From Colimorpha_A sp045543555 (GTDB taxonomy: Bacteria > Bacillota > Clostridia > Oscillospirales > CAG-272), in assembly GCA_045543555.1 (NCBI GenBank), contig JAZQMQ010000009.1:124001-188000 (forward strand): a stretch of DNA of 64,000 nucleotides, read 5' to 3'. This document shows positions 50,443 to 60,067 of the stretch, piece by piece; position 1 is the first letter of the stretch; each line of letters starts with the position of its first letter. A program made the translations under genes and the position numbers. The notes under the pieces are model-generated. The model made no database searches. It was not told the origin of the DNA and worked only from the letters and a program-made list of their open reading frames with translations.

Positions 50443-52191
50443 TCACTTTTTAACTTTAAGAGCTTCAGCCCTATCGGGCTCGGGTATTACGTATGCTGAA
50501 TAATTGTTTGAAAACGTCACAAATCCGGGCTTTGCGTTTGGTGGCTTCTTTATGTTTTTTATCCTCGTATAATCCACCGTGACTCTCTGTCCCGCTGGAG
50601 CCTTGGAATTGACTGCGGCAATATTTGCCGCCTCGGTATAATCTAGTGCATCAGGCTCCTCTCCGTCGCAGAGCAGAACAACGTGAGAACCGGGGTAGTC
50701 TTTGACGTGGAACCAGATATCGCCCTTTACCGCTACCTTATGGGTTATATATTCGTTTTGCGAGTTGTTTTTTCCGCAAAGGACTCTCCAACCTCCGCTT
50801 GTGCGGTATTCAAGGGGCTTGGGAGTTGCCTGCTTTGCTTGAACGAAGTTCTTCATTTTTGATGCGTATCCCGAAACGTACAGCTCCCTGCGTATTTCGT
50901 TCAGATCCGCTTCTGTTTCTGCGCGCGTAAGCGAATCAAAGACCGTATCAAGATAAACAAGCTCTTTTTCTCCCTGCTCTATCTGCTCCTTAAGGTGTAC
51001 CTCAGCAGATTTACTTTTGTTATATCGTTTATAGTATCTTTGCGCGTTCTGCGCGGGAGTCAGGCGGCTATCAAGGGCAACTGTTACCGTCGGACAGCTT
51101 TCATCGTAATAATCCACTACCTCCACCTGTGTCATTCCGCGCTTTAGCATATATATGTTTGATGTTATGAGATCACCTATACGTTTAAACGATTCCTTTT
51201 CCGCGCAGGAAGCAAACTCTTCTCTTTGCAGAATGAGCCTTTTATTCAGACGTGTCTCGGCGTTTGTGATCAGCTTTAATATATCCGACGCTCTCTGCTT
51301 AATTCTTTCCGCACGGCTTCGGTTCAGAAAGAATTCATCGATAAGCTCGGAAAAGCTGTTTTTGGTTTCGCATACCGCACCGTCCTCATACTGACGGATG
51401 GGCTTAAATGAATATTCGATCGGTGCCCCTTCGGCGCTTTTTATTATTACGGGCGTAAAATTTCCCGCTTCAATAAGCTCGGTAAGCCCGCGAAATGCAT
51501 ACCATAAGCCTTCGTCACTTCCTTCGGAGCTGAAGACGATTTCTCTCACCACCAATGGTGAAAGTCCGAAAAAGCGATTTTGTATAAATTTTGTATGTGT
51601 AAGTCCGCTGTCGTTAAGTGAAGACAGGAAGCTCTCCTTTGTTTCGCAGAACGGTGATATCTTACCCTCCTGTGCGGGAGGAAGCTCGTATTTCACCCCT
51701 ACGATAACCGGTCGCTTTACGTCAACTGACAGATCGTTCAGATGGAACGCGGAAATTATCTTATCGTCGCTGTCGCAGAACATAATGTTACTGAATTTGC
51801 CCATCAGCTCCGCGTAGATATATTTATTTGAGAGATATCCAAGCTCGTCGCGGCACTCAAAGGTCAGCTTTACGACTCTTTCAAATCCCATCTGAGAGAC
51901 CGAGACCAGCTTCGATGCGCCAAGATGCTTACGAAGAAGCATACAGAACATTGGGGGCACCTTTGGATTTTCCACGTCCATATCCGTAAAGCATATTCTC
52001 GGAGACGTGGTACCTCCATCGATCAGAAGCTTTCGGGTCTTGAATCTCTCCCCGTCCTTGCCCTCACAGCGAAGGACGAAAAGGAGCGAATCGCGCGTGG
52101 GCTGAAACAGCTTTTCCACCCTTGATCCCGAGCCTATTTCCTTAGATATTTCATTAACTACAGCGCGCGTAAATGCGGCGTCAAATGCCAT
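50443..52191 (-). CDS. rqcH: Rqc2 homologue RqcH (NFACT protein)
   Basis: 582 aa. NFACT-N (MAFDAAFTRAVVNEISKEI; then KYIYAELMGKFSNIMFCD), the helical coiled-coil arms in the middle, and NFACT-R (WRVLCGKNNSQNEYITHKVA, DIWFHVKDYPGSHVVL) are in order. RqcH recruits tRNA-Ala to obstructed 50S subunits and extends stalled chains with alanine. It was also described as the fibronectin-binding FbpA family. Its partner RqcP is encoded at 38.3 kb. Confidence 0.94.
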   Translation of the reverse strand: MAFDAAFTRAVVNEISKEIGSGSRVEKLFQPTRDSLLFVLRCEGKDGERFKTRKLLIDGGTTSPRICFTDMDVENPKVPPMFCMLLRKHLGASKLVSVSQMGFERVVKLTFECRDELGYLSNKYIYAELMGKFSNIMFCDSDDKIISAFHLNDLSVDVKRPVIVGVKYELPPAQEGKISPFCETKESFLSSLNDSGLTHTKFIQNRFFGLSPLVVREIVFSSEGSDEGLWYAFRGLTELIEAGNFTPVIIKSAEGAPIEYSFKPIRQYEDGAVCETKNSFSELIDEFFLNRSRAERIKQRASDILKLITNAETRLNKRLILQREEFASCAEKESFKRIGDLITSNIYMLKRGMTQVEVVDYYDESCPTVTVALDSRLTPAQNAQRYYKRYNKSKSAEVHLKEQIEQGEKELVYLDTVFDSLTRAETEADLNEIRRELYVSGYASKMKNFVQAKQATPKPLEYRTSGGWRVLCGKNNSQNEYITHKVAVKGDIWFHVKDYPGSHVVLLCDGEEPDALDYTEAANIAAVNSKAPAGQRVTVDYTRIKNIKKPPNAKPGFVTFSNNYSAYVIPEPDRAEALKVKK

Positions 52192-52194
52192 TTT

Positions 52195-52878
52195 TTACTC
52201 CTTGCTTTCGGGCGAAATATTCTTTACGCCCACAATGTCGAACCAATGATACTGCTTTGTAAAGCCTACCTTTTCCGCAAGCTTGATCGAAGGAACGTTA
52301 CTGTCGTCCACGGTGTAGGTTACCGTGATACCCGTATCAAGCAGATAATATGCAAGAGAAGCCACGTTTGAGCTTCCGTATCCCTTACCTTCAAAATCCG
52401 AAGCGGTCTCAACGCCTATATCTATGCGTTTTGCTTCCTCATGATGAGGATTTTCGGTTGCGATAGATACGATCTTTCCGTCGATGACGGTAGCGAAGCA
52501 CAAAAATCCGAATTCGAGCTCTTCGGGAGAAAGCTCTGTCAGATTTTCATATTTGTTATCGGGAAGAAGCACCTCCGAGGAATCGAGAATGAGCGACTTG
52601 TTTACCGATTCTCTGCGGTCGATCGCATAATGGTAGTTTCGTCCGTATCTTATCTCGTATCCCATAGGATAAAGCACGCTGTCCACCATATCAACGAGCT
52701 TATCGATATTCCCCTCCGAGAAAAATTCAACCTCCGAAAGCTCGGAGAAAGCCTTCACGCTGTTAAAAAGCTCTGGGGAAACTTCAATTTTTAGCACTTT
52801 ATCCGAAAATTCCGCGTGCAATACCTCAATTACGTCGTCGCCGCATTGGACCGAGCGGCTGTTATCTGCGCTGATCAT
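52195..52878 (-). CDS. GNAT-family acetyltransferase
   Basis: 227 aa. The C-terminal half has the acetyl-CoA fold: FATVIDGKIVSIATENPHH, DIGVETASDFEGKGYGSSNV (the pyrophosphate loop) and SIKLAEKVGFTKQYHWFDI. The first half is divergent and probably shapes the substrate site. Target unknown. It overlaps the MreB-like gene by four bases (ATGA) and precedes rqcH by 3 bp, so it belongs to the same operon. Confidence 0.8.
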   Translation of the reverse strand: MISADNSRSVQCGDDVIEVLHAEFSDKVLKIEVSPELFNSVKAFSELSEVEFFSEGNIDKLVDMVDSVLYPMGYEIRYGRNYHYAIDRRESVNKSLILDSSEVLLPDNKYENLTELSPEELEFGFLCFATVIDGKIVSIATENPHHEEAKRIDIGVETASDFEGKGYGSSNVASLAYYLLDTGITVTYTVDDSNVPSIKLAEKVGFTKQYHWFDIVGVKNISPESKE

Positions 52879-53813
52879 TTCAGACGCGAAAGAAGACGCT
52901 CAAGTCCTCTTATAACGGAAAGGCCGGGATCATCGGCTATCTCGACAGGAACGGTAAGCAACGGAGCCAATGCGCCTGCAAGACCGTTGAGTTTTGCAGA
53001 TCCTCCGACGATAATCACCTTGTCGGGCTCTACCTTGCGATTTCTGATCATATCGGATATCTCATCCGTAAGGTTTTCGAATACACCTTCGCAAGAGGAG
53101 AAAACGTCCTTTGATGTAAGTGTGACCTTTTTGGGCAGACCGAGTCCTGGACGGATGGCGCAGGTTTCATAGGTCTTTTCGCTTTCGCCTGAAAGAGAGA
53201 GGAGCTCAAGCTTTATTTTTTCCGCTTCCTCAGCACTGAGTCGGCACTTATAATCGGTCAATACCTTGGAAATTATGGCGCGGTCGAATGCGTTTCCGGC
53301 AAATGCGTTTGATCTCAGCTCGGTTTGCTCACCCTTTTCAAAGCATCCCATATCGGTAACGCTTGCTCCGATATTGATAATGGCAGAATTTCTTGCTCCC
53401 TTGACGTTGCATCCGCAAGCGGCGGCATAGATGGGATCGATAACTGCGACATTTCCTATTCCCGCCTTCTGAATTGCCTTGACGTAGACTCCCTCGGTCT
53501 CCTCGTCGTGTGCTCCGGAGAGAGACAGCGCGATGGTTGCGCCCTTTATCTTCATTTTTTTAACGATATAAGAAAAATATGCGGTTATATATTGCGGCTC
53601 GGGTGTCATTTCACCAGAAAAGGGCTTAACGAGGGTTACGCTTCCCGGAACACGTTCGGAAAGGGATATTGCCTCGTCTCCGCAGGCAACAGCCGAACCG
53701 TCAGCTACACTTATTGCTATAACCGCACTTTCGGACTTATAGTCACCGGGCTCGGAAGCAGATACGACTCTGACTGTGCTGTATCCTACGTCAACTCCTA
53801 TTAATTTAGCCAT
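52875..53813 (-). CDS. MreB-like actin-fold protein
   Basis: 312 aa from ATG 53813 behind AAAAAGGAG; the frame opens 27 codons earlier without support. Actin motifs are present but altered: phosphate 1 GVDVGYSTVRVV, phosphate 2 INIGASVTDMGCF, the helix ETEGVYVKAIQKAGIGNV followed by IDPIYAAACG (EPMAA in MreB, here DPIYAA), and the adenosine motif VGGSAKLNGLAGA. It may hydrolyse ATP slowly or be a relative of the division/rod actins. It is between comF and a GNAT gene rather than beside mreC. Confidence 0.7.
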   Translation of the reverse strand: MAKLIGVDVGYSTVRVVSASEPGDYKSESAVIAISVADGSAVACGDEAISLSERVPGSVTLVKPFSGEMTPEPQYITAYFSYIVKKMKIKGATIALSLSGAHDEETEGVYVKAIQKAGIGNVAVIDPIYAAACGCNVKGARNSAIINIGASVTDMGCFEKGEQTELRSNAFAGNAFDRAIISKVLTDYKCRLSAEEAEKIKLELLSLSGESEKTYETCAIRPGLGLPKKVTLTSKDVFSSCEGVFENLTDEISDMIRNRKVEPDKVIIVGGSAKLNGLAGALAPLLTVPVEIADDPGLSVIRGLERLLSRLK

Positions 53814-53814
53814 A

Positions 53815-54591
53815 TTATTCTCCTTTTTCGGATGTTGTTTGTATGTATTTTTCGGCTGCAAATGGGTGAATATCCCCAATGGTTCTTGATGCACCGAGGC
53901 AGATCACATCAGCCGCTCCGCTGTCATAGAGCAGATCGGCGCATCTGTTAAGCGTTGCACCGCTGGTTATAACGTCATCGACCAAAATAAACGATGCGGA
54001 ATTAATTTCCGGAAGCTTTTTCTTTGGGATAAAGAATCTCTTATGCGCATTATCCTGTCGTAGCTTTAATTTTAAAAACTTCTGTTCTTTGTTTGTATCC
54101 TTACATTCAACGGTTCTGACGAAGGGCAGGGATGTCCTTTTTGCGATCAGCCTTGCAAGTATCTCCGCCTGATCAAAGCCGTATTTTGCAACCGCCTTAG
54201 GTGAACGGGGCGTAAAAGTTACTGCAAAATTTTTGGTTATGCCGTTCTTCTTTAATGCGTTTGCCATATTTTCCGCAAGCTCGCCAAAAATCTCTCTGTT
54301 TACTTTTCTTTTGCAGAAAATAATGAGATTACGGCTAACACTGTTTTCGCTTTTATATGGCATCGTTGTGATCAACGTATTACCCGAAAGGAATTCGCTC
54401 TTACATCTGCAGGCATAGTATGGCTTGCCGCAGCCAAGACAACCGAGCCCTATCTCTTCATCAAAGGACCTTCTGCAGCTTTTGCATAGAAAATCGGGCA
54501 GGAAGCTGATGTGTTCTCCGCATCCGACACACTTTTTCGGGAAAAACAGATCCAAAATCGCATTACGAATGTTTTTAAATAAACCTATCAT
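53815..54591 (-). CDS. comF: ComF family phosphoribosyltransferase-like competence protein
   Basis: 258 aa. An N-terminal zinc module (CVGCGEH, CKSCRR, CLGCGKP, CRCK) is followed by a type I PRTase domain with FGFDQAE-like KYGFDQAEILARLIA and the intact loop FILVDDVITSGATLN. ComF works with DprA and RecA-related factors in DNA uptake. It overlaps recD2 by four bases. Confidence 0.9.
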   Translation of the reverse strand: MIGLFKNIRNAILDLFFPKKCVGCGEHISFLPDFLCKSCRRSFDEEIGLGCLGCGKPYYACRCKSEFLSGNTLITTMPYKSENSVSRNLIIFCKRKVNREIFGELAENMANALKKNGITKNFAVTFTPRSPKAVAKYGFDQAEILARLIAKRTSLPFVRTVECKDTNKEQKFLKLKLRQDNAHKRFFIPKKKLPEINSASFILVDDVITSGATLNRCADLLYDSGAADVICLGASRTIGDIHPFAAEKYIQTTSEKGE

Positions 54592-56822
54592 TTTTCTGAA
54601 TATGATCTTACAAGGAGCGAAAGTCCCGTATAGCGTCTGACAGGTCTGTCATTACTTACCATTACAGATATGGTTTCTTCGTTTCCCACGGCGATCACCA
54701 TATCCTTTGCTCTTGTGACCGCTGTATAGAGCAGGTTTTTTGTCATAAGCATTTTTGAGCGGTCGCACAGGGGGAGGATAACTATACCGTATTCGCTTCC
54801 CTGACTTTTGTGTATCGTAATTGCGTATGCAAGCTCAAGCTCATCGAGCATTGAAAAATCATATACCGATATTCTCTCATCGAAATTAACGGTAACCGTT
54901 TCCTCACTTTGATCGATATCCTCGATTATTCCGATATCGCCGTTGAAAACTCCGACACCCTCGATGCCGTTTTTCTCCCAGACCATATCGTAGTTGTTTT
55001 TTATCTGCATAACCTTATCGCCTACACGGAAAATGCGCTCGCGGAGTTTTTTTTCAGCTTTGTCTGTGGAAGGAGGATTCAGCTCCTTCTGAAGCAGGGC
55101 GTTAAGATTATCGGTGCCTGCGGCACCCTTATGAGATGGGGTTATTACCTGTATGTTTTTTATTACGTCGGAGCCATATTTTTTCGGTAAACGCTTTGAG
55201 ATCAGCTCCGAAACGGTGATGGCTGTTTCCTCCGCGCTTTGACGGCGAAGGAAGAAGAAGTCCTCGTCCTTACTTGTGAGGATCGGCATTTCACCGCGAT
55301 TTATTGCGTGAGCATTACGCACGATGAGGCTGCTTTCTGCCTGACGGAAGATCTCGCTCAGGCATACTGCGGGAAAAGCTCCGCTTTCGATCAGATCGGA
55401 AAGGATGCAACCTGCTCCTACAGAGGGAAGCTGATCTGCATCACCCACGAGAATGAGCCTTGCTCCCGGCTTTATTGCTTTCAGCAGAGATGACAGCAGA
55501 ATTGCGTCTATCATCGATGCCTCGTCGACGATAATTACTTCCTCGTCGAGCTGATCGTGCTCGTTACGGCGGAATGATGGCTTATCATCGCCCGAAAATT
55601 CGGTTTCGAGCAGACGGTGTATGGTCTTTGCGTCTCTTGAAGTTGCCTCCGACATACGTTTTGCGGCTCTTCCCGTTGGTGCGGACAGGGCAATTCTCAA
55701 TCCCATACGTTCAAAAACGGTGATGAGTGCTCGTATTACGGTGGTTTTTCCCGTACCCGGGCCTCCCGTGAGTATCATAACGCCGTTTTCCAACGCGTCG
55801 GTTATAGCCTTGCGCTGAAGAAGAGCGTAGGTTATATCAAATTCGGTTTCAAGCTGATCGACAAATCTGTCGGCGTCATTTAATGAAATTCTTTCGCAAA
55901 TGCGGTGAAGCTGATCCAGCTTGGCCGCCGAATACCTTTCGGCTTCAAAATAATCGCGGAGATAAAGCACCTCGCGTCCGCCGAATTTTACGCTTACAAG
56001 CTTTCCGTCTTCAAAAAGGCTGTCGCAGGCATCGGAGATCTGTTCCTCTGAAACAGAGAGCATATCCGCAGCAGCAGTTAAAAGCTTATCGCGGGGAATG
56101 AAGGTGTGTCCGTTCTGAGATGCGCTGTATGAAAGAAAATATATAGTTCCCGATCGGATCCTTTCGGGAGAATCCTTGGGTGCGCCCAGAGAAGCCGCTA
56201 TTCTGTCGGCTGTTTCAAATCCGACCCCGTTAATGTGCTCACATAGCTGATAGGGATCGTCCTTTATTACGTCAACTGCTCCTCCGCCCCACTTGTTATA
56301 GACCTTTATAGCGATCGCGGGACCGAAGAAATCGCGGCAGAACATCATAACACTTCGAACTCCGAAGGTCTCCTTGAAGATATCTGAGATCTTTTTCGCC
56401 TTTTTCAAGGTAATTCCGTCGATATCTGCAAGCCATTCGGGGTGATTTTCTATAACGTCAAACGAATCCTCTCCGAAGCGGTTAACGATCCTTTCGGCAA
56501 GAACCACTCCGACACCCTTTATAGCACCCGATGCCAGATATTTTCTGATAGCACTTTCAGATGCGGGGAGCTGTTTTTCGTAATACTCCACCTTGAACTG
56601 TCTGCCAAAGGAAGGGTGAAGTCCCCATTCACCGAGAGCCTTAATGCTTTCGCCCACGCTTAAAAACGGCATATTGCCTACGAGCGTTATATAGTCTCCG
56701 TCGCTTGCTTCAAGCTCGCAAACGGTGTAACCGTTTGAGTCGTTTTGAAATACTATATGCTCGACGGTACCTTCGATCTCGGTAAGATCCTCCTTCCCGC
56801 CGACGTTCTTTATGTTGTCCAT
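54588..56822 (-). CDS. recD2: ATP-dependent RecD2-type DNA helicase
   Basis: 744 aa. The OB-fold and helix-hairpin-helix N-terminus (GTVEHIVFQNDSNGYTV; SGAIKGVGVVLAERIVNRFG) distinguishes RecD2 from RecD. Walker A is LTGGPGTGKTTVIRAL, Walker B EEVIIVDEASMID, and the C-terminus has AYAITIHKSQGSEY and LLYTAVTRAKDMV. It is a 5'-3' SF1B helicase used in repair and replication restart in bacteria that lack RecBC. comF follows with coupled translation. Confidence 0.94.
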   Translation of the reverse strand: MDNIKNVGGKEDLTEIEGTVEHIVFQNDSNGYTVCELEASDGDYITLVGNMPFLSVGESIKALGEWGLHPSFGRQFKVEYYEKQLPASESAIRKYLASGAIKGVGVVLAERIVNRFGEDSFDVIENHPEWLADIDGITLKKAKKISDIFKETFGVRSVMMFCRDFFGPAIAIKVYNKWGGGAVDVIKDDPYQLCEHINGVGFETADRIAASLGAPKDSPERIRSGTIYFLSYSASQNGHTFIPRDKLLTAAADMLSVSEEQISDACDSLFEDGKLVSVKFGGREVLYLRDYFEAERYSAAKLDQLHRICERISLNDADRFVDQLETEFDITYALLQRKAITDALENGVMILTGGPGTGKTTVIRALITVFERMGLRIALSAPTGRAAKRMSEATSRDAKTIHRLLETEFSGDDKPSFRRNEHDQLDEEVIIVDEASMIDAILLSSLLKAIKPGARLILVGDADQLPSVGAGCILSDLIESGAFPAVCLSEIFRQAESSLIVRNAHAINRGEMPILTSKDEDFFFLRRQSAEETAITVSELISKRLPKKYGSDVIKNIQVITPSHKGAAGTDNLNALLQKELNPPSTDKAEKKLRERIFRVGDKVMQIKNNYDMVWEKNGIEGVGVFNGDIGIIEDIDQSEETVTVNFDERISVYDFSMLDELELAYAITIHKSQGSEYGIVILPLCDRSKMLMTKNLLYTAVTRAKDMVIAVGNEETISVMVSNDRPVRRYTGLSLLVRSYSEK

Positions 56823-56848
56823 TTGATGTTTGCCCTTGTATGCTTTAT

Positions 56849-57748
56849 TTATTCGAGTCTGAATTTTTTGATCGGCTTAATGGCACTTCCGTTTGGGTAT
56901 TCCTTAACCTGACCCAGCGAAAAAAAGCCGATACAGTCGTACATTCTGATAAGGGATCCGTCCTTTTCCGACGTGCCTATCTTTTTTTGATATATCTCAC
57001 AGCCGCTTTGTGCAAGCTTTGCATAGAACGGCGGTAAAACTACTGCCTTGCAGTCTGAAAACAGACTCTCGGTATCAAGAAGCAGCTCTTCACGCTTCTG
57101 TTCCGTTATGCTTTCAAGCTCCTCGAAGGTGTGGGAATTTTGAAGTGAAAAATTTCCGCTCCTTGTTCTGCGAAGCGAAGCCATAGCTCCTCCGCAGCCC
57201 AGAGCCTTACCGATATCTGCGCAGAGGGTTCTGATATACGTACCCTTAGAGCAGGATACGTTAAGGATAAACTCATCGTTTTTTTCGGTTTCTCTGACAT
57301 CGATCGAGTAGACCGTTATCGGTCTGCCCTCGCGCTCGACCTCTATTCCCTGTCTTGCAAGATCGCAGAGCTTTTTCCCGTCCTTTTTCAAAGCAGAATA
57401 CATGGGCGGAATCTGAATTATCTCACCGATAAAGCTCTGGCAGACCCTTTTAACCTCGTCAAATGACGGGATATCATTATTTTCCGTTAAAATATTACCC
57501 GTAGTGTCCTCGGTATCGGTGGTGATCCCGAGCTTGAGTGTGGCTTCGTATCTTTTGTCGTGGAGCGTGAGATATTCCGACGCCTTTACGGCGCGCCCCA
57601 CCATAACAACAAGAACACCCGTTGCCATAGGATCGAGAGTTCCCGTGTGTCCAACCTGTCTCGTGCCGAAAAGCCTTCTTATTTTAGCCACGGCATCGAA
57701 GGATGTCATTCCGTTCGGCTTATCTATTACAATTACTCCGTCCTTCAT
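56849..57748 (-). CDS. truB: tRNA pseudouridine-55 synthase
   Basis: 299 aa. DGVIVIDKPNGMTSFD, the catalytic Asp in GHTGTLDPMATGVLVV, and FLLNVSCSKGTYIRTLCADIG-like segments (split here as EFILNVSCSKGTYIR and TLCADIG) identify TruB. It forms pseudouridine in the T loop. It follows the DacF-like gene by a four-base overlap and ends 26 bp before recD2. Confidence 0.95.
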   Translation of the reverse strand: MKDGVIVIDKPNGMTSFDAVAKIRRLFGTRQVGHTGTLDPMATGVLVVMVGRAVKASEYLTLHDKRYEATLKLGITTDTEDTTGNILTENNDIPSFDEVKRVCQSFIGEIIQIPPMYSALKKDGKKLCDLARQGIEVEREGRPITVYSIDVRETEKNDEFILNVSCSKGTYIRTLCADIGKALGCGGAMASLRRTRSGNFSLQNSHTFEELESITEQKREELLLDTESLFSDCKAVVLPPFYAKLAQSGCEIYQKKIGTSEKDGSLIRMYDCIGFFSLGQVKEYPNGSAIKPIKKFRLE

Positions 57749-59175
57749 TTTTCACCGTCACTCAGATAATGCTTGCTCTTTTCGAGCTGGCGTTTCTTTT
57801 CATTTATGTGTTTTTGTCTCGTTACCGCCGTGGACAGCACGTAGAATACTGCCGCAAATACCGTAAGGGCTATCAAAACTATGAAAAACGGTGTTGTGAC
57901 AAGCTCCTTAACTCTTTCAAGTAGCATAAGATAGCCGTTTTGCTCTACGTTGCTCTTCGTTATCAGCGGAACCTCGCCGAGCAAATTACCCTTGTAGCTG
58001 ACGTATAGAGTTCCGACACGCTGTCCTGCTTTTATGGGAGCGGTGAGGTGCTTTACGTCGAGGACGTAGCTATATGATATGTCTTTTTCTTTGTCGATAT
58101 CATCGGGAACGAATATTTCAAGATCATATTCGGGGAGAACGGCAACCTTATCCCTGCCCGAGCCGAGCTTTACGGGGAGCTCGGCTATAGGTGTTGCGGT
58201 GCTTACTGCTTTTATGTAGCTGAACGCATTTTCGCCGAATTCAAGAAGAGCTCTTGCCTCATGAAGTCCGAAATAGATCGTTTTATATTCCGCCGGGACA
58301 ACGACCTCATTTCCTTCCTCGTCGATCTCGGTGTGCTCGTCTGATATTTTGACCGTGAGATTTTCAGCACCCATAACGATGGCGATATAGTTAAGACCGT
58401 CCTTACGGGAGGTAAGAATGCCGCAATATCCCGCGTCGCCGTTTGTGCCGCAGATGAAGCCCGTGGAGCTTGGCAGATAATAGTCTTCGTTTACTCTGGT
58501 GGTAAGGAGGTAATTTGTGGTACCGTAATATCTTGCCTCGGATTTATTTGTTGCGGAAATTACAGTTCTTATTTCTGATGCGATTTGAGAAAGCATGTAT
58601 ATCTTCATCGCATAGGAGGCGAGCTTTGCCTGATCGGCAACGGTTGTATAGGATCGGGTATCAAATGTTCCGGTTACTCTGAAATACTTTGTGTTTTCCA
58701 TTCCGAGCTCCTCTGCCTTGAGGTTCATCAGCTCAACAAAGTTTTCTTCGCTGTCGGCAATTTCATCGGCAATGATATACGCCGCGTCGTCGGCGTCAGT
58801 GTGGATTATCGCGGAGATCAGGTCGCGAATGTGGAATATCTCACCGCTTTTCATCGCCATATGCTTACCCTTGGTCTTGTTTATGATCTCCTTTGTTGCT
58901 GTAAAGGGGGCGGAGGGATTTATCCCTCTGTTTTCCACTTCCTCGATAGCAACGACCGCGACCATGAGCTTTGTGAGCACTCCCGGAGACATTCTTTCGG
59001 TTTCATTCATTGAGTACAGCACGGTATCGGATTCCATACAGTAAAGGAATGCGGATTTTGATGAAGTCAGAACCGGTGAATCAGCGCTTGCCGGTATGAT
59101 TGCAGAGCAAAAAAGCACGGCGGACATGATCGCTGTGAGCAATGTTTTTATTCTTGCAATTATACGTGCCTTCAT
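57745..59175 (-). CDS. DacF-like D,D-carboxypeptidase homologue without catalytic residues
   Basis: 476 aa. A signal peptide, a peptidase S11 domain (about 38-300), a C-terminal PBP5_C-like domain and a terminal membrane helix with a cytoplasmic tail. The fold is clear, but all three motifs are lost. SXXK is PGVLTKLM (Val66 for Ser, Lys69 kept), SXN is TDADDAA (Asp127 for Ser) and KTG is SSTGF (Ser237 for Lys); GDAGYCGILTSRKDG remains. It is likely a non-enzymatic regulator or scaffold on the cell surface. It separates truB from ribF, usually neighbours, and is translationally coupled to truB. Confidence 0.8.
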   Translation of the reverse strand: MKARIIARIKTLLTAIMSAVLFCSAIIPASADSPVLTSSKSAFLYCMESDTVLYSMNETERMSPGVLTKLMVAVVAIEEVENRGINPSAPFTATKEIINKTKGKHMAMKSGEIFHIRDLISAIIHTDADDAAYIIADEIADSEENFVELMNLKAEELGMENTKYFRVTGTFDTRSYTTVADQAKLASYAMKIYMLSQIASEIRTVISATNKSEARYYGTTNYLLTTRVNEDYYLPSSTGFICGTNGDAGYCGILTSRKDGLNYIAIVMGAENLTVKISDEHTEIDEEGNEVVVPAEYKTIYFGLHEARALLEFGENAFSYIKAVSTATPIAELPVKLGSGRDKVAVLPEYDLEIFVPDDIDKEKDISYSYVLDVKHLTAPIKAGQRVGTLYVSYKGNLLGEVPLITKSNVEQNGYLMLLERVKELVTTPFFIVLIALTVFAAVFYVLSTAVTRQKHINEKKRQLEKSKHYLSDGEK

Positions 59176-59178
59176 CGC

Positions 59179-60057
59179 TTATTCCCTTTCTGAATATTCC
59201 TTTGCAAATTTTTGCGCTGTGATCGAGTCGCTTGCTATTTGTTTTGACAGTGATTCAAGAGAGGGGAAAAATGTTTCTTCTCTAATGAAACGCAAAAATT
59301 CGACCGTGACGGTCTTTCCGTACAGATCTCCGTCAAAATTTAAAATATGTGTTTCCGCAGTAGTGCCTCTTTGATCGTTAACTGTGGGTCTTACTCCTAC
59401 GTTTGTAACGGAAGGATATATTTCGTTTTCTGTTTTTGTAAGTGTTGCGTAAACTCCGAACTTGGGAAGACAGAGCCCTTCAAGACGGTCGAAATTTACC
59501 GTAGGTACTCCAACGGTCCTTCCGAGTGCATTGCCGTGAGTCACTTCTCCGCGCAGAAAAAACGGTCTGTTCAGAAGGACCATGGCTTCTTCGGTTTTAC
59601 CCTCGGAAATTAAGGCTCTTATCGCGCTCGATGATACATCACCGCCGTTTACACTTACCTTTTCAACAACTATTACCGTTATTCCGTGCTTTTCACACAG
59701 AGCCCGTAACAGCTCGGGGGTGCCTTTTCCTCCTGCACCGAAGCTGTAGTTGTAGCCGCATACCGCAACGCGCGCGTTTAGCTCTTCCTTAAGTATCGTA
59801 TCGACAAAGGTCTCAGGACTTAACTCCTTGACCGCGTTAAACGATGAGAAAATGACCTCATCAACACCGTATCTGATAAGAAGCCCCTCGCGGTCGGCCT
59901 TGCGGCACAGAGCATTACCCGGTATGCTGTCAAAGGTCCAGGCGGCAAGAGAAACACCAAGCTCGTCTGCGGCTTTTTTGCCTGCGGAGACGAGGGCCTG
60001 ATGACCTATATGCACACCGTCGAAGTTACCGAGAATGACAACTCGTCCGTTATTCAA
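59179..60057 (-). CDS. ribF: Bifunctional riboflavin kinase/FAD synthetase
   Basis: 292 aa. VILGNFDGVHIGHQALV is the nucleotidyltransferase motif of the FAD synthetase domain; SSSAIRALISEG ends it. The riboflavin-kinase domain has GNALGRTVGVPTVNFD (catalytic GRTXGXPTXN) and AETHILNFDGDLYG. It makes FMN and FAD in the cytoplasm. It sits 10 bp downstream of ireB and before the DacF-like gene. Confidence 0.94.
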   Translation of the reverse strand: MNNGRVVILGNFDGVHIGHQALVSAGKKAADELGVSLAAWTFDSIPGNALCRKADREGLLIRYGVDEVIFSSFNAVKELSPETFVDTILKEELNARVAVCGYNYSFGAGGKGTPELLRALCEKHGITVIVVEKVSVNGGDVSSSAIRALISEGKTEEAMVLLNRPFFLRGEVTHGNALGRTVGVPTVNFDRLEGLCLPKFGVYATLTKTENEIYPSVTNVGVRPTVNDQRGTTAETHILNFDGDLYGKTVTVEFLRFIREETFFPSLESLSKQIASDSITAQKFAKEYSERE

Positions 60058-60067
60058 GGTTTTCTCC

